A stretch of 35,114 nt of DNA from Bacteroidota bacterium (GCA_013288555.1 JABDBQ010000029.1:1-35114); one strand, 5' to 3'; positions 6,718-14,762 are shown, counted from the stretch's first letter. Notes: generated by a model not told the origin, from the letters alone. Program-made: numbers and translations.

Positions 6718-8183
6718 GTGTCCGTCAGTCCTCTGTAAATCAATTCCAATGCTTCAATATCCTGTTTTAAATAATTTTTCAGCAGTGCTTTGATTTCTAT
6801 GGCCTGCAGGAGATCACCATCCCGGTATAGATATTCAAATGCCGTTCCTGCCAGGGAATCGCTCCCAAACTGATTTTCATTTGATACATTTTCATAGCCA
6901 AAAATGGCAGGCATATCTCTGAGATTCAGGTTCATTTTTGGATGATAAAAATGCCTCCGATTAAAAATATCAGCAAGATCTACTGTTGCATTAATTGTTT
7001 TTTCTATTTCTGCAGTGTATTGCGGAAAACGTTCTGTCATTTGCACCAAGGCCCGTAATTCACGTTTTTTATCAAAAACAATAAGTGATTTTAAATGTGC
7101 TGTTTCAGAAATGAATCTTTTGAGAAATGATTCTTCAAAGTCAAAAACCGGTTCGGCTAAAATAATTTCAATCTTCTGATTATCTGAATCCAAAGTAAGA
7201 TTTTTCATTCCAAAACCAAAAGGTATTTGCTTGTATGGATGCGCGCCTGAGGTTAAAGGAACAGCGGGTCTGAAAACCTGGATATCTAAAAATGCAGCCG
7301 GAAGTATTACCTGATCAAGGGCAGATGATATTTCATCCTGATTGATAAAGACCTCGTTAGTCAGCCTGCTTTGCCAGGTAATTTTTTGAGTTATTGTAAA
7401 AGGATAGTCAGCCGGGATATCCTCAATCCTCACAATGTTCTGATTATAAAATGTCCAGACCTGTTCTTCTTCTATTTCTTCAAGCTCAAAAACGGAGTTT
7501 TTTGGTATCTTATTCCAGCCACAATATCCTTTAAAATCACAGGTATAGGGATTATCACATTGCGGCCCGATCCTGATATCGGGAATTGTATTTTGATTGA
7601 GCGTATTCCGGGCTTCAATCAAGCCCATGATCACTCCTCCAATCCGCAACTCTGCTTCCTGTGTAACATCTTCTATTTTAAACAGTTTATGCAGATCAAT
7701 GTGTTGTTCTCTGATATAATTTTTATTAAGATGAATCATAGAAATCCCTGATATCTTTAAGCCGCTTTTAGAGATCATATAAAGCTGCAAAGCCGCATCA
7801 CGATAATAGGTCTCTGAAATACTCAAAGAACTTTTTACTTCATAGATATGCCAGGTATCTCCTTCTTTTACAATGATATCCGCCGCAACCAATACTTCAT
7901 TCCACAAAAAAGCAGCTTCATAAATGATTTTATCTCCTTTCAGGATACGTTCCTGAGTGAGTTGGACAGACTTTTTGTATTCTTTTGGTGATTCCCAACC
8001 CACATCAATACCGCCCGGGAACAACTGCTGCGCCAGTTTACCCACCTCATGTCCCCGCTCAAATATACGCTGACGCTCCAGGCTGATCTCGTCCCTTAAA
8101 TGATAATAATTCTTATAAAGAAATAATGATTTCTGGCACTGCAGACTGCGTATAAAAGTGGATTTGCTGAGGAGGGTGGACAT
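6705..8183 (-). CDS. DUF2779 protein: RecB/Cas4-like Fe-S nuclease with a degenerate exonuclease-like half
   Basis: The protein is 492 aa. The N-terminal half has Cas4/RecB features: Cys16, RGHEVG (44-49), Asp102 in AADIIV, the EVK triad end (115-117) and a Cys209/Cys215/Cys221 cluster that with Cys16 would bind a 4Fe-4S centre. The C-terminal DUF2779 half contains FLDIQVFRPAVPL (298-310) and ends with an LxDxxxIFxxRHFYHP-like segment. In the family this second half usually reads FLDFE, like a DEDD exonuclease motif. Here the second acidic residue is Gln302, so only the PD-(D/E)xK half is likely to be catalytic. The role is unknown DNA processing or repair. The ATG at 8183 lies 48 bases after a TATCTTTG promoter element. 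Confidence 0.78.
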   Translation of the reverse strand: MSTLLSKSTFIRSLQCQKSLFLYKNYYHLRDEISLERQRIFERGHEVGKLAQQLFPGGIDVGWESPKEYKKSVQLTQERILKGDKIIYEAAFLWNEVLVAADIIVKEGDTWHIYEVKSSLSISETYYRDAALQLYMISKSGLKISGISMIHLNKNYIREQHIDLHKLFKIEDVTQEAELRIGGVIMGLIEARNTLNQNTIPDIRIGPQCDNPYTCDFKGYCGWNKIPKNSVFELEEIEEEQVWTFYNQNIVRIEDIPADYPFTITQKITWQSRLTNEVFINQDEISSALDQVILPAAFLDIQVFRPAVPLTSGAHPYKQIPFGFGMKNLTLDSDNQKIEIILAEPVFDFEESFLKRFISETAHLKSLIVFDKKRELRALVQMTERFPQYTAEIEKTINATVDLADIFNRRHFYHPKMNLNLRDMPAIFGYENVSNENQFGSDSLAGTAFEYLYRDGDLLQAIEIKALLKNYLKQDIEALELIYRGLTDTIDH

Positions 8184-8193
8184 TGTTTAAGAA

Positions 8194-8225
8194 ATGATCA
8201 ATGTTCAATTGTCAATGATCAATTT
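8194..8225. repeat. Heptamer array (ATCAATG/TTCAATT)
   Basis: Four to five period-7 words (ATCAATG, TTCAATT, GTCAATG, ATCAATT) lie in the untranslated leader of the DUF2779 gene, between its promoter and its start. They belong to the same word family as 6668-6717. Confidence 0.75.
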
Positions 8226-8230
8226 AAATT

Positions 8231-8238
8231 CAAAGATA
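8231..8238 (-). promoter_or_regulatory. Bacteroidota -7 promoter element (TATCTTTG) for the DUF2779 gene
   Basis: An exact TAnnTTTG match on the minus strand, 48 bases upstream of ATG 8183. Transcription from here would include the heptamer array in the 5' leader. Confidence 0.5.
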
Positions 8239-8287
8239 GAGATTGATTCGATTTTATTTTCAGAATTGCCAGCCTCTTCAAATATCA

Positions 8288-8295
8288 TATCTTCG
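8288..8295 (+). promoter_or_regulatory. Bacteroidota -7-like element (TATCTTCG), very close to the ATG
   Basis: This TAnnTTCG octamer ends only 8 bases before ATG 8304. If used, the transcript would start at, or a few bases before, the start codon. Confidence 0.45.
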
Positions 8296-8303
8296 CCGGT
8301 ACA

Positions 8304-9374
8304 ATGACCGAAAAAGAACTCCTGCAGCATCGTATGAATAACCTGGATATTAATGCCCCTAGGTTCAATAAACCGGAGCAATTGGTTGCCTGGCTTGGAG
8401 GTATTCAGGCACAGGATTTTGGCCAGGGAAAATGGGCAATCGGCTCACGCATTCCCGGTAGCACAAATGAGTCAATTGACAAAGCTATTGCGTCTCAAAC
8501 AATCGTCCGTACCTGGATGATGCGGGGTACCATCCATGTCGTTTCGCCTGATGATGTACAATGGCTTACGGACCTGCTTGCAACCCGGATCATTGCGCGG
8601 AATAAAACAAGATATGAACACCTTGAACTCAGTGAAAAGACGCTTGGAAAAGCCAATGAAATTTTACGAAAAGCGTTGGAATCCGGTGATACTGTTACGA
8701 GAACGGGCATCAGTGAAATTTTAAAAGACAAAAAGATTATTGCAACTGGAGTTCGCCTTGCCCATATTTTACAATTTGCCTGTTTGAAAAATACGATCTG
8801 CTTCAGCGCCAAACAAGGCAAGGATTTTGGTTTTACGAGGCTTAAACCTACTAAGAAGAGCTCATTCAGCAGAGAACAGGCCTTAACTGAATTAGCCAGT
8901 CGTTATTTTTCCAGTCACGGACCTGCTTCCGTTAAAGATTTTATATGGTGGTCGGGCCTCGCACCGGAAGAAGCACGAAAAGGCTTGGAAAGTATCAAAT
9001 CAAAGCTTGAAAAATTTGATATTAATGGTGATACTTACTTCGCTGATAAGGATATTGGTGCTAATCCCAAGCCAGACCATCGTGCACATCTCCTGGCAGG
9101 ATTTGATGAATATATAGTAGGTTATACCAACCGGTCTGCCGGTATTCATCAGGATATCATCAACCATGTTATCAGGAGCAATGGTATTTTTTATCCAACC
9201 ATTATCCTGGATGGTTTTGTAAAAGGGATCTGGAAACCACTTGTAAAAAAAGACAGCTTAAATATTGAAATTCAAAGGTTTTCTGCTTTTTCAAAATCCA
9301 TGGAAAAAGAGTTGAAACTGGCAGCAAAGCGATATTCGGATTTTGTGGGGAAGAAGCTTGGGGAGATTATCTGA
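8304..9374 (+). CDS. AlkZ-like winged-helix (HTH_42) DNA glycosylase family protein
   Basis: This 356-aa protein matches the winged-helix DNA-binding family once called DUF1006/HTH_42. It shows GGIQAQDFG near residue 32-40, TWMMRGTIHVVSPDD (about 71-85), a wing region SRYFSSHGPASVKDFIWWSGL and the C-terminal LLAGFDEYIVGYTNR. Gln35-Ala-Gln37 corresponds to the QxQ catalytic motif of AlkZ, a glycosylase that unhooks DNA crosslinks; the YcaQ/AlkX branch has QxD instead. A role in repairing alkylated or crosslinked DNA is inferred from this motif. The gene is monocistronic with an extremely short leader. Confidence 0.75.
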   Translation: MTEKELLQHRMNNLDINAPRFNKPEQLVAWLGGIQAQDFGQGKWAIGSRIPGSTNESIDKAIASQTIVRTWMMRGTIHVVSPDDVQWLTDLLATRIIARNKTRYEHLELSEKTLGKANEILRKALESGDTVTRTGISEILKDKKIIATGVRLAHILQFACLKNTICFSAKQGKDFGFTRLKPTKKSSFSREQALTELASRYFSSHGPASVKDFIWWSGLAPEEARKGLESIKSKLEKFDINGDTYFADKDIGANPKPDHRAHLLAGFDEYIVGYTNRSAGIHQDIINHVIRSNGIFYPTIILDGFVKGIWKPLVKKDSLNIEIQRFSAFSKSMEKELKLAAKRYSDFVGKKLGEII

Positions 9375-9381
9375 AAAGAGC

Positions 9382-9566
9382 GTCATTGCGAGAGAAGTAT
9401 CGAAGCCATCGCGTAGATACGGAACGCGGCAACCCGAAGGCTCATGGAGTGCAACGTAATAATCCGTTGATCAAATGCACGTATGGTGGATTTTAAACAA
9501 AAGAACTATTTTACTGACGGATTGCCACGGTCATGGCTCCGGTTGGTCGCATTCCCTCGCAATGAC
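9382..9566. mobile_element. MITE-like palindromic intergenic element (GTCATTGCGAG ends)
   Basis: The 185-bp segment begins with GTCATTGCGAG (9382-9392) and ends with its exact reverse complement CTCGCAATGAC (9556-9566). Inner parts are also partly complementary (GAAGCCATCGCG against GATTGCCACGGTC-like text). Elements with these ends are dispersed in intergenic regions of many Bacteroidota and other genomes. It contains no coding frame and is richer in G+C than its surroundings. Confidence 0.75.
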
Positions 9567-9606
9567 CTTCCCAACTAACACACCTTCTATAATCCCCGCC
9601 TTTCCC

Positions 9607-9614
9607 TAACTTTG
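9607..9614 (+). promoter_or_regulatory. Bacteroidota -7 promoter element (TAACTTTG) abutting a GTG start
   Basis: An exact TAnnTTTG match ending 4 bases before GTG 9619. With normal spacing, transcription would start at or next to the start codon, so this is a candidate leaderless mRNA. Confidence 0.5.
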
Positions 9615-9618
9615 GTCC

Positions 9619-10416
9619 GTGAACGAAAACAAATATTTTGAATACAACCGGAAACTCTGGGACGACCGGGTAGAGAGTCATAAACACTCCAAATTCTACA
9701 ATGTCAAGGATTTTAAGGCAGGTAAAACATCTTTGAACGCTGCAGAACTGGCTGAAATAGGGGATGTAAACGGCAAGAGCATTCTGCATTTGCAATGCCA
9801 TTTCGGGATGGATACGATCACATTTTCAAGGATGGGTGCCAAAGCAATCGGGGTAGATTTCTCTGATGAATCTATAAACCTGGGCCGCGAAATGGCGGCG
9901 GAATTGAAAACGGGCACCGAATTTATTTCCGCCAATATCTATGACCTCAAAGAGCAGCTCAACAGCAAATTTGATATTGTTTTTACCTCTTATGGTACCG
10001 TAGGATGGCTGCCTGACCTTACCCGCTGGGCTGAGATCATCTCCCATTTCCTGAAAAAAGGAGGCATGTTTTATATGATCGATTTCCACCCGGTGATCTG
10101 GATGTATGACAACAAAAGCTGGGATATTAAATACAGTTATTTCAATACCGGTCCCATCCGCGAAGAAGTCCACGGCAGCTATGCAGACCGCTATCATGAC
10201 AATGTGGCCATAGAATATGGCTGGAACCACAGCCTGAGTGAAATTATCAACGCACTTATAAACAGCGGCTTGCAGATACAATTTGTAAATGAATTTCCTT
10301 ATTCATCATACAATGTATTCCAGGACATGGTACAAGGCAAACGCGGTCAATGGCATTTTAAATCGCAGGGCAACAAACTGCCTTTGATGTATTCGATAAA
10401 GGCGGTGAAAAAGTAA
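9619..10416 (+). CDS. Class I SAM-dependent methyltransferase
   Basis: This 265-aa protein has motif I as ILHLQCHFGMDTITFSRMGA (about 55-74) followed by AIGVDFSDESI, then FDIVFTSYGTVGWLPDL and a KKGGMFYMIDFHP strand. The start NENKYFEYNRKLWDDRV is typical of a Bacteroidota methyltransferase group of unknown substrate; LQCHFG replaces the usual DxGxGxG. GTG 9619 is the furthest upstream usable start and gives the family N-terminus, but it sits directly on a promoter element. It is followed 73 bases later by the EVE gene, which has its own promoter-like octamer, so the two are probably separate units. Confidence 0.8.
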   Translation: MNENKYFEYNRKLWDDRVESHKHSKFYNVKDFKAGKTSLNAAELAEIGDVNGKSILHLQCHFGMDTITFSRMGAKAIGVDFSDESINLGREMAAELKTGTEFISANIYDLKEQLNSKFDIVFTSYGTVGWLPDLTRWAEIISHFLKKGGMFYMIDFHPVIWMYDNKSWDIKYSYFNTGPIREEVHGSYADRYHDNVAIEYGWNHSLSEIINALINSGLQIQFVNEFPYSSYNVFQDMVQGKRGQWHFKSQGNKLPLMYSIKAVKK

Positions 10417-10455
10417 ATCAACGGGAGGGGAATTCAAATTCCCAAATTCTTTCCA

Positions 10456-10463
10456 TACATTCG
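10456..10463 (+). promoter_or_regulatory. Bacteroidota -7-like element (TACATTCG)
   Basis: A TAnnTTCG octamer 26 bases before the EVE gene ATG. The same TTCG variant is seen at 4389 and 8288. Confidence 0.35.
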
Positions 10464-10489
10464 CTTCACAAACCAAACTCGATAAAAAA

Positions 10490-10900
10490 ATGAACTACTG
10501 GCTCATGAAAACCGAACCGGAAACCTTTAGCTGGGATGATATGGTCCGGGATAAGAAAGCAACCTGGGATGGGGTGCGTAACTATACGGCCCGCAACAAT
10601 ATGCGTGACATGAAAAAGGGCGACCAGGTTTTCATCTATCATAGTGGAGGTCATAAGGAAGTTGTTGGTATTGCCCAGGTAACCAAAGAATTTTATCCAG
10701 ACCCGACTACCGATGATCCGGCATGGGTTGTGGTAGACCTGAAACCTGTAAAAGCACTCAAAAACCCCGTTTCACTGGCAACCATCAAGGCAGATAAAAG
10801 ACTGCAAGACATTGCTTTGGTTCGCCTGAGCAGGCTTAGTGTATCTCCTCTTTCGGAAGATGCCTATAATATCATTTTGCAGCTATCACAAAAATCGTAA
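10490..10900 (+). CDS. EVE-domain protein (PUA-like, modified-base reader family)
   Basis: This single-domain EVE protein of 136 aa starts NYWLMKTEPETFSWDDM. The core continues with WDGVRNYTARNNMRDMKKGDQVFIYHSG, VVGIAQV, the YPDP loop and WVVVDLKPVKALKNPVSL. EVE domains resemble PUA and YTH domains and bind modified bases in DNA or RNA; they occur both as housekeeping proteins (THYN1-like) and in restriction systems. Here the neighbours are housekeeping genes, so the former is more likely. Length and motifs are complete. Confidence 0.88.
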   Translation: MNYWLMKTEPETFSWDDMVRDKKATWDGVRNYTARNNMRDMKKGDQVFIYHSGGHKEVVGIAQVTKEFYPDPTTDDPAWVVVDLKPVKALKNPVSLATIKADKRLQDIALVRLSRLSVSPLSEDAYNIILQLSQKS

Positions 10901-10905
10901 ATTTG
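10898..10905 (+). promoter_or_regulatory. Bacteroidota -7 promoter element (TAAATTTG) for pyrR
   Basis: An exact TAnnTTTG match overlapping the stop of the EVE gene, 32 bases before the pyrR ATG. Confidence 0.5.
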
Positions 10906-10937
10906 CAACGCCTTACTTATAAATAATTAAGGCATAC

Positions 10938-11480
10938 ATGCCGGAACACAACACCATCTTATCGGGCAAAAAATTCAGCATAACCTTAGACAGGTTGTGT
11001 TATCAGTTGATTGAAAACCACGGCAAATTCATTAATTCGGCTATAATTGGTCTCCAGCCCAGGGGTATTTACCTGGCCCAGGCCTTACAACAACGTCTGA
11101 ATACCATTCTTGCCCCCATAAAAGTACCTTATGGTGAACTGGATACCACCTTTCACAGGGATGATTTCAGGACGCATAAAGGGCCATTGATTCCCTCTTC
11201 GCAAAAAATGGAACTGGTGGTTGAAAATAAGAATATCATATTTGTTGACGATGTGCTCTATACCGGTCGCTCTATAAGGGCAGGAATGGATGCCCTGCTT
11301 GATTTCGGAAGGCCAGCCAGCGTGGAACTGCTCGTACTGGTAGATCGGATTTACAGCAGGCAACTGCCCATAGAACCTAATTATATTGGTCTGCAGGTAG
11401 ATACAAGGGCTTCACAAAAAGTAAAAGTGAACTGGAAAGCGGCAGGCGAAGAAGATAGTGTATGGTTGATGACAGAATGA
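10938..11480 (+). CDS. pyrR: PyrR-like phosphoribosyltransferase / pyrimidine regulator
   Basis: This 180-aa protein matches PyrR in length and order: GLQPRGIYLAQAL (38-50), KVPYGELDTTFHRDDF (62-77), the PRPP-binding loop IIFVDDVLYTGRS (100-112) and LVDRIYSRQLPIEPNYIG (134-151). Family members have uracil phosphoribosyltransferase activity, and in Firmicutes they attenuate pyr mRNA. RNA attenuation has not been shown in Bacteroidota and no antiterminator is evident here. pyrB follows in the same orientation after 168 bases of repeats, consistent with a pyrimidine unit. Confidence 0.9.
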   Translation: MPEHNTILSGKKFSITLDRLCYQLIENHGKFINSAIIGLQPRGIYLAQALQQRLNTILAPIKVPYGELDTTFHRDDFRTHKGPLIPSSQKMELVVENKNIIFVDDVLYTGRSIRAGMDALLDFGRPASVELLVLVDRIYSRQLPIEPNYIGLQVDTRASQKVKVNWKAAGEEDSVWLMTE

Positions 11481-11481
11481 A

Positions 11482-11513
11482 TAAGGCGCAAGGCATAAGG
11501 CGTTAGGCGTTAG
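11482..11513. repeat. Heptamer array (GGCATAA/GGCGTTA words)
   Basis: Four period-7 words (GGCGCAA, GGCATAA, GGCGTTA, GGCGTTA) begin two bases after the pyrR stop. Related arrays flank the region around 14639-14792. Confidence 0.75.
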
Positions 11514-11590
11514 AAATAAGTACTGAAATAGAAAAACAAAAACAGCAGTTGAAATTAGCTGCTAATATATTGAATTACGTTCCGAACTGC

Positions 11591-11626
11591 CCCCTCTCCC
11601 TTTAGGAGAGGGCTGGGGTGAGGCAA
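11591..11626. repeat. Short hairpin repeat (CCCTCTCC...GGAGAGGG)
   Basis: A perfect 8-bp stem (11592-11599 with 11605-11612) around a 5-base loop is followed by CTGGGGTGAGG. This is a widespread intergenic repeat type. A degraded relative, CCCTTTAGGTAAGGG, occurs near 16058 beside the recombinase gene. It could act as an mRNA stabiliser or attenuator between pyrR and pyrB. Confidence 0.65.
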
Positions 11627-11648
11627 ATTGTTAACCGATAACTGAAAA

Positions 11649-12578
11649 ATGGAAACTGGATTAAGTGTGAGACATCTGATTGGGATCAAAGACCTGAGTG
11701 TTGATGATATCCGGTTGATTCTTTCTACTGCGGTGAGGTTCAAGGAGCAAATAAATCAACCCATGAAAAGGGTTCCTTCACTGCGCGATCTCACTATTGC
11801 CAATGCATTTTTTGAAAACTCTACACGCACCCGGCTATCCTTTGAACTGGCAGAGAAAAGGCTTTCTGCGGATATCGTAAACTTCAGCAGCTCTTCGTCA
11901 TCTGTAAGCAAAGGCGAAACACTCCTCGATACCATAAACAACCTCATTGCCATGAAAGTGGAAATGATTGTCATGCGGCATCCTTATCCCGGGTCAGCTT
12001 ATTTTCTCTCCAAAAATGTCAACGCACAGATCATTAATGCGGGTGACGGTACCCATGAACACCCTACCCAGGCACTTCTGGATGCATTTTCCATGATGGA
12101 TCGGACCAAAAGAGATGTTTCAGAGATGAAAATTGCCATTATTGGGGACATCATGCACAGCAGGGTAGCATTGTCCAACATATTTCTGCTCAAAAAACTC
12201 GGTGCCGAAGTGATGGTTTGCGGTCCGGCCACGCTGATCCCAAAACATATTGAAAGCCTTGGCGTCATCGTAGAACATTCTGTAGAAAAGGCTCTTGAGT
12301 GGTGCGATGTTGCCAATGTGCTTCGCATCCAGCTCGAACGCCAGGAGGCAGGATATTTCCCGTCGCTCAGAGAATATGCTCTGGCATTTGGTATCAATAA
12401 AACAAGGCTCAATAAATTGACGAAGCCAATCACCATTATGCACCCGGGTCCAATCAACCGCGGAGTGGAAATAAACAGTGATGTAGCTGATTCAGAACAT
12501 TCTATTATCCTGGAGCAGGTCGAAAATGGTGTGGCCATTAGAATGGCGGTGCTGTATCTTCTGGCTGGGAGAATGTAG
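11649..12578 (+). CDS. pyrB: Aspartate carbamoyltransferase catalytic subunit
   Basis: This 309-aa protein is full length for PyrB. It catalyses carbamoyl phosphate plus aspartate to carbamoyl aspartate, the first committed pyrimidine step. It has the carbamoyl-phosphate loop FENSTRTRLSFE (55-66), the 80s loop SVSKGETLLDT (with Lys88), MRHPYPG, HEHPTQALLD (136-145), IGDIMHSRVALSN and MHPGPINRGVEI near the C-terminus. No regulatory subunit gene (pyrI) is visible next to it. The ATG at 11649 gives the expected N-terminus. It probably forms a unit with pyrR, although 168 bases of repeats separate them. Confidence 0.97.
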   Translation: METGLSVRHLIGIKDLSVDDIRLILSTAVRFKEQINQPMKRVPSLRDLTIANAFFENSTRTRLSFELAEKRLSADIVNFSSSSSSVSKGETLLDTINNLIAMKVEMIVMRHPYPGSAYFLSKNVNAQIINAGDGTHEHPTQALLDAFSMMDRTKRDVSEMKIAIIGDIMHSRVALSNIFLLKKLGAEVMVCGPATLIPKHIESLGVIVEHSVEKALEWCDVANVLRIQLERQEAGYFPSLREYALAFGINKTRLNKLTKPITIMHPGPINRGVEINSDVADSEHSIILEQVENGVAIRMAVLYLLAGRM

Positions 12579-12581
12579 GAA

Positions 12582-12632
12582 ATTGTCTGAACCAGGATTC
12601 ATAAGTTTTTTGGGATTTATGGGATTTAGACG
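12582..12632. repeat. Dispersed intergenic repeat (TTGTCTGAACCAGGATT...GGGATTTAG)
   Basis: The text TTGTCTGAACC followed by spaced GGATTC/GGGATTT/GGGATTT words immediately after pyrB is typical of a short dispersed Bacteroidota repeat. A shorter echo (TTGTCTGAATTAATGGATTT) occurs at 712-731. No gene is seen from here to 12753. Confidence 0.5.
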
Positions 12633-12753
12633 GTTGTCTCACCCTGAAAAAAGTTGGCAGTTTTTAATGATAATCTTTACATAGCCCTAAATGCCCGCCC
12701 GGCACTGCCATTCGGACGGGAGCGAAATATTGTTTTCGATTTTAAATTACAGC

Positions 12754-13716
12754 CTAAAGCGCCTCTTTCATATATCCTACCATTTTTTTGTTTGAAACAT
12801 CATGAGGGCCGCTCAGCTGAACAATGGCTGATAATTCGTGCGTGCCAGATGCTGCGCCGGGATTTGTGGCAGATAAGGTGATATCATAAGAATAGCAGAT
12901 TCTTACTTTACCTTTTCCAAAACCCAGCAAAATATTGAGGGCATCAAAAACAGGTATGGATTGCCGTAATGACATCCCGAAACTAAATGAACCTGCCGTA
13001 ATAGCACACCCGGGTAATATCTGGCTGACAGAACCCTGGTTAATGACTTGGATATTAGGATTAATGATCAGGTTACCAATATTTACAAATTCTCCTGCCT
13101 GGGCAACGAATTGTCTTTTCAAATCACCGTTCGGGTCGTTGTTAAAGGAGGCATTTGGGGTAAATAAATTATAAACGGCCAGTCCCAGGTAATACCTGTC
13201 ATTATAATAGAGTCCGCCTGCTCCAAAATTCGGTATACCATAAGTAGACATATTCTGAGGATAGAAATGGGTTGCAGATGAAGCGCTTGTATCAAAAGTG
13301 GAATTGTTATAAATATATAATTTCTGAAACAAGGATGCATTCAATCCAAGCCGCAGATATGAACCAGAACTCATTTTCAACTCATATGCATAGTAAGCAC
13401 TGATCGTATTGGTAATGAGCGAAGCATTATCCTGTTGATCACTCATCAACATCAGCCCTATTCCGCTGTTTATCTTCGGCAAACCAATATCAACGGACGC
13501 ATCCGTTGTCAGGTTCGTAGTACCGGCAAGCAGCTGTGCCCTGATCTGGAATGATGCCCTCAAGTTTTCTTGAAACCCTGCATAGGCCGGATTGAAATAC
13601 ATGGGAGAAGTCATGGTTTGGGTAAAAATGGGATCGGGCAGAATGATAGTTTGAGAAAATACTGATTGCCAGCTTAATACAAATAAAACAAATGCAGATA
13701 CCGTTAATTTCATCAT
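12754..13716 (-). CDS. PorP/SprF-family outer-membrane protein (type IX secretion)
   Basis: From the ATG at 13716 (or 13713) the protein begins MMKLTVSAFVLFVLSWQSVFSQ, a clear signal peptide, giving 320 aa. The rest is a PorP/SprF-type beta-barrel with DPIFTQTMTSPMYFNPAYAG just after cleavage, GIGLMLMSDQQDNASLITN and repeated Y/G-rich strands ending near SATNPGAASGTHELS. PorP/SprF proteins assist type IX secretion and gliding, often anchoring large C-terminal-domain proteins. No such partner is adjacent here. The frame stays open upstream to 13800, but a promoter octamer at 13758-13765 supports the later start. Confidence 0.9.
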   Translation of the reverse strand: MMKLTVSAFVLFVLSWQSVFSQTIILPDPIFTQTMTSPMYFNPAYAGFQENLRASFQIRAQLLAGTTNLTTDASVDIGLPKINSGIGLMLMSDQQDNASLITNTISAYYAYELKMSSGSYLRLGLNASLFQKLYIYNNSTFDTSASSATHFYPQNMSTYGIPNFGAGGLYYNDRYYLGLAVYNLFTPNASFNNDPNGDLKRQFVAQAGEFVNIGNLIINPNIQVINQGSVSQILPGCAITAGSFSFGMSLRQSIPVFDALNILLGFGKGKVRICYSYDITLSATNPGAASGTHELSAIVQLSGPHDVSNKKMVGYMKEAL

Positions 13717-13757
13717 ATTATTGAAAGCTTTTTGAGAACAGGGGTACAAGTCAACTT

Positions 13758-13765
13758 CAAATTTA
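13758..13765 (-). promoter_or_regulatory. Bacteroidota -7 promoter element (TAAATTTG) for the PorP/SprF gene
   Basis: An exact TAnnTTTG match on the minus strand, 41 bases upstream of the 13716 start. It lies inside the longest open frame, which argues against translation from 13800. Confidence 0.5.
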
Positions 13766-13849
13766 ATAGTTAAATCACTTATGCCTCCTATTTGAAACAA
13801 CTGAAAAATCCTTTACCGGGATTTTTCGCAATCAACTTTAACTATACCT

Positions 13850-13857
13850 TATCTTTG
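13850..13857 (+). promoter_or_regulatory. Bacteroidota -7 promoter element (TATCTTTG) for the SDR gene
   Basis: An exact TAnnTTTG match, followed by CAAC and 23 bases upstream of ATG 13881. It is divergent from the PorP/SprF promoter. Confidence 0.55.
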
Positions 13858-13880
13858 CAACAACCAAAATCAGATCAGAT

Positions 13881-14645
13881 ATGTCAAAAACAATACTTGT
13901 TACCGGTGCTACTTCAGGCTTTGGAAAGGCCATTGCTACCTTATTTGCTAAAAACGGCTATGATATTATCATAAATGGCCGACGTAAAGAAAGGCTTGCC
14001 GAACTGGAAACGCAACTCAAAAATGATTTTAAAGTTGAAGTTCTCTCTTTACCATTTGATGTTCGAAAAAGGGATGAAGTTATTGAAGCCATTAGTAGTC
14101 TGCAGGACAAATGGACCAAAATAGATGTACTGGTCAATAATGCCGGCCTGGCACAGGGATTATCAGATATCCAGGATGGCGATATGGACGATTGGGATAC
14201 AATGATTGATACCAATGTCAAAGGTCTGTTATACGTCACACGCCAGGTTTCTCCTCTGATGATCAAACATAAAAGCGGACATATTATCAATATCGGTTCC
14301 GTGGCAGGCAAAGAAGTTTACCCAAAGGGAAATGTTTATTGCGCTACCAAACATGCCGTTGACGCATTGAATAAAGCGATGAGAATAGATATGCTTCCAC
14401 ACAATATTAAGGTTACAGCTATTAATCCGGGCCTCGCTGAGACTGAATTTTCAATTGTACGATTTCACGGGGATGAAGACCGTGCTGCCCAGACTTACAA
14501 AGGCTTTGAAGCATTGAATGCGGATGATATCGCAGAGGCAGCCTGGTTTGTAGCTACACGGCCTGCCCATGTCAATATCAATGATATGATCATTACCCCG
14601 ACTGCTCAGGCGAGTTCGAGAGATGTTTTTAAAACCGAGGCGTAA
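13881..14645 (+). CDS. Short-chain dehydrogenase/reductase (YdfG-like)
   Basis: This 254-aa classical SDR has the cofactor loop TGATSGFG (8-15), the RR of INGRRKERL suggesting NADP(H), NNAG (86-89), and the catalytic Ser140, Tyr153 and Lys157 (YCATK). The VAGKEVYPKGNVYCATKHAV stretch resembles YdfG, which oxidises L-allo-threonine, serine and 3-hydroxy acids; that specificity is an inference. The stop codon lies in a GGCGTAA heptamer word at the start of a repeat array, so the gene's 3' end has been shaped by the repeat. Confidence 0.92.
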   Translation: MSKTILVTGATSGFGKAIATLFAKNGYDIIINGRRKERLAELETQLKNDFKVEVLSLPFDVRKRDEVIEAISSLQDKWTKIDVLVNNAGLAQGLSDIQDGDMDDWDTMIDTNVKGLLYVTRQVSPLMIKHKSGHIINIGSVAGKEVYPKGNVYCATKHAVDALNKAMRIDMLPHNIKVTAINPGLAETEFSIVRFHGDEDRAAQTYKGFEALNADDIAEAAWFVATRPAHVNINDMIITPTAQASSRDVFKTEA

Positions 14646-14670
14646 GGCATAAGGGGTAAGGCGTAAGGCC
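14639..14670. repeat. Heptamer array (GGCGTAA/GGCATAA)
   Basis: Four period-7 words (GGCGTAA, GGCATAA, GGGGTAA, GGCGTAA) begin inside the SDR gene and supply its TAA stop. They form a large inverted pair with the array at 14763-14792. Confidence 0.8.
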
Positions 14671-14762
14671 GAAAACTTTAATATTCTATAAGCAATCATT
14701 GATAAATCGTTCGCGGATAAAGGGAAATATTCATTAAATAAATTGATTAATAAGGCTTTATG

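Noticed and set aside
10938-12578. PyrR-dependent attenuator between pyrR and pyrB
   Set aside because: The hairpin at 11592-11612 belongs to a widespread repeat type and no antiterminator or T-run is visible.
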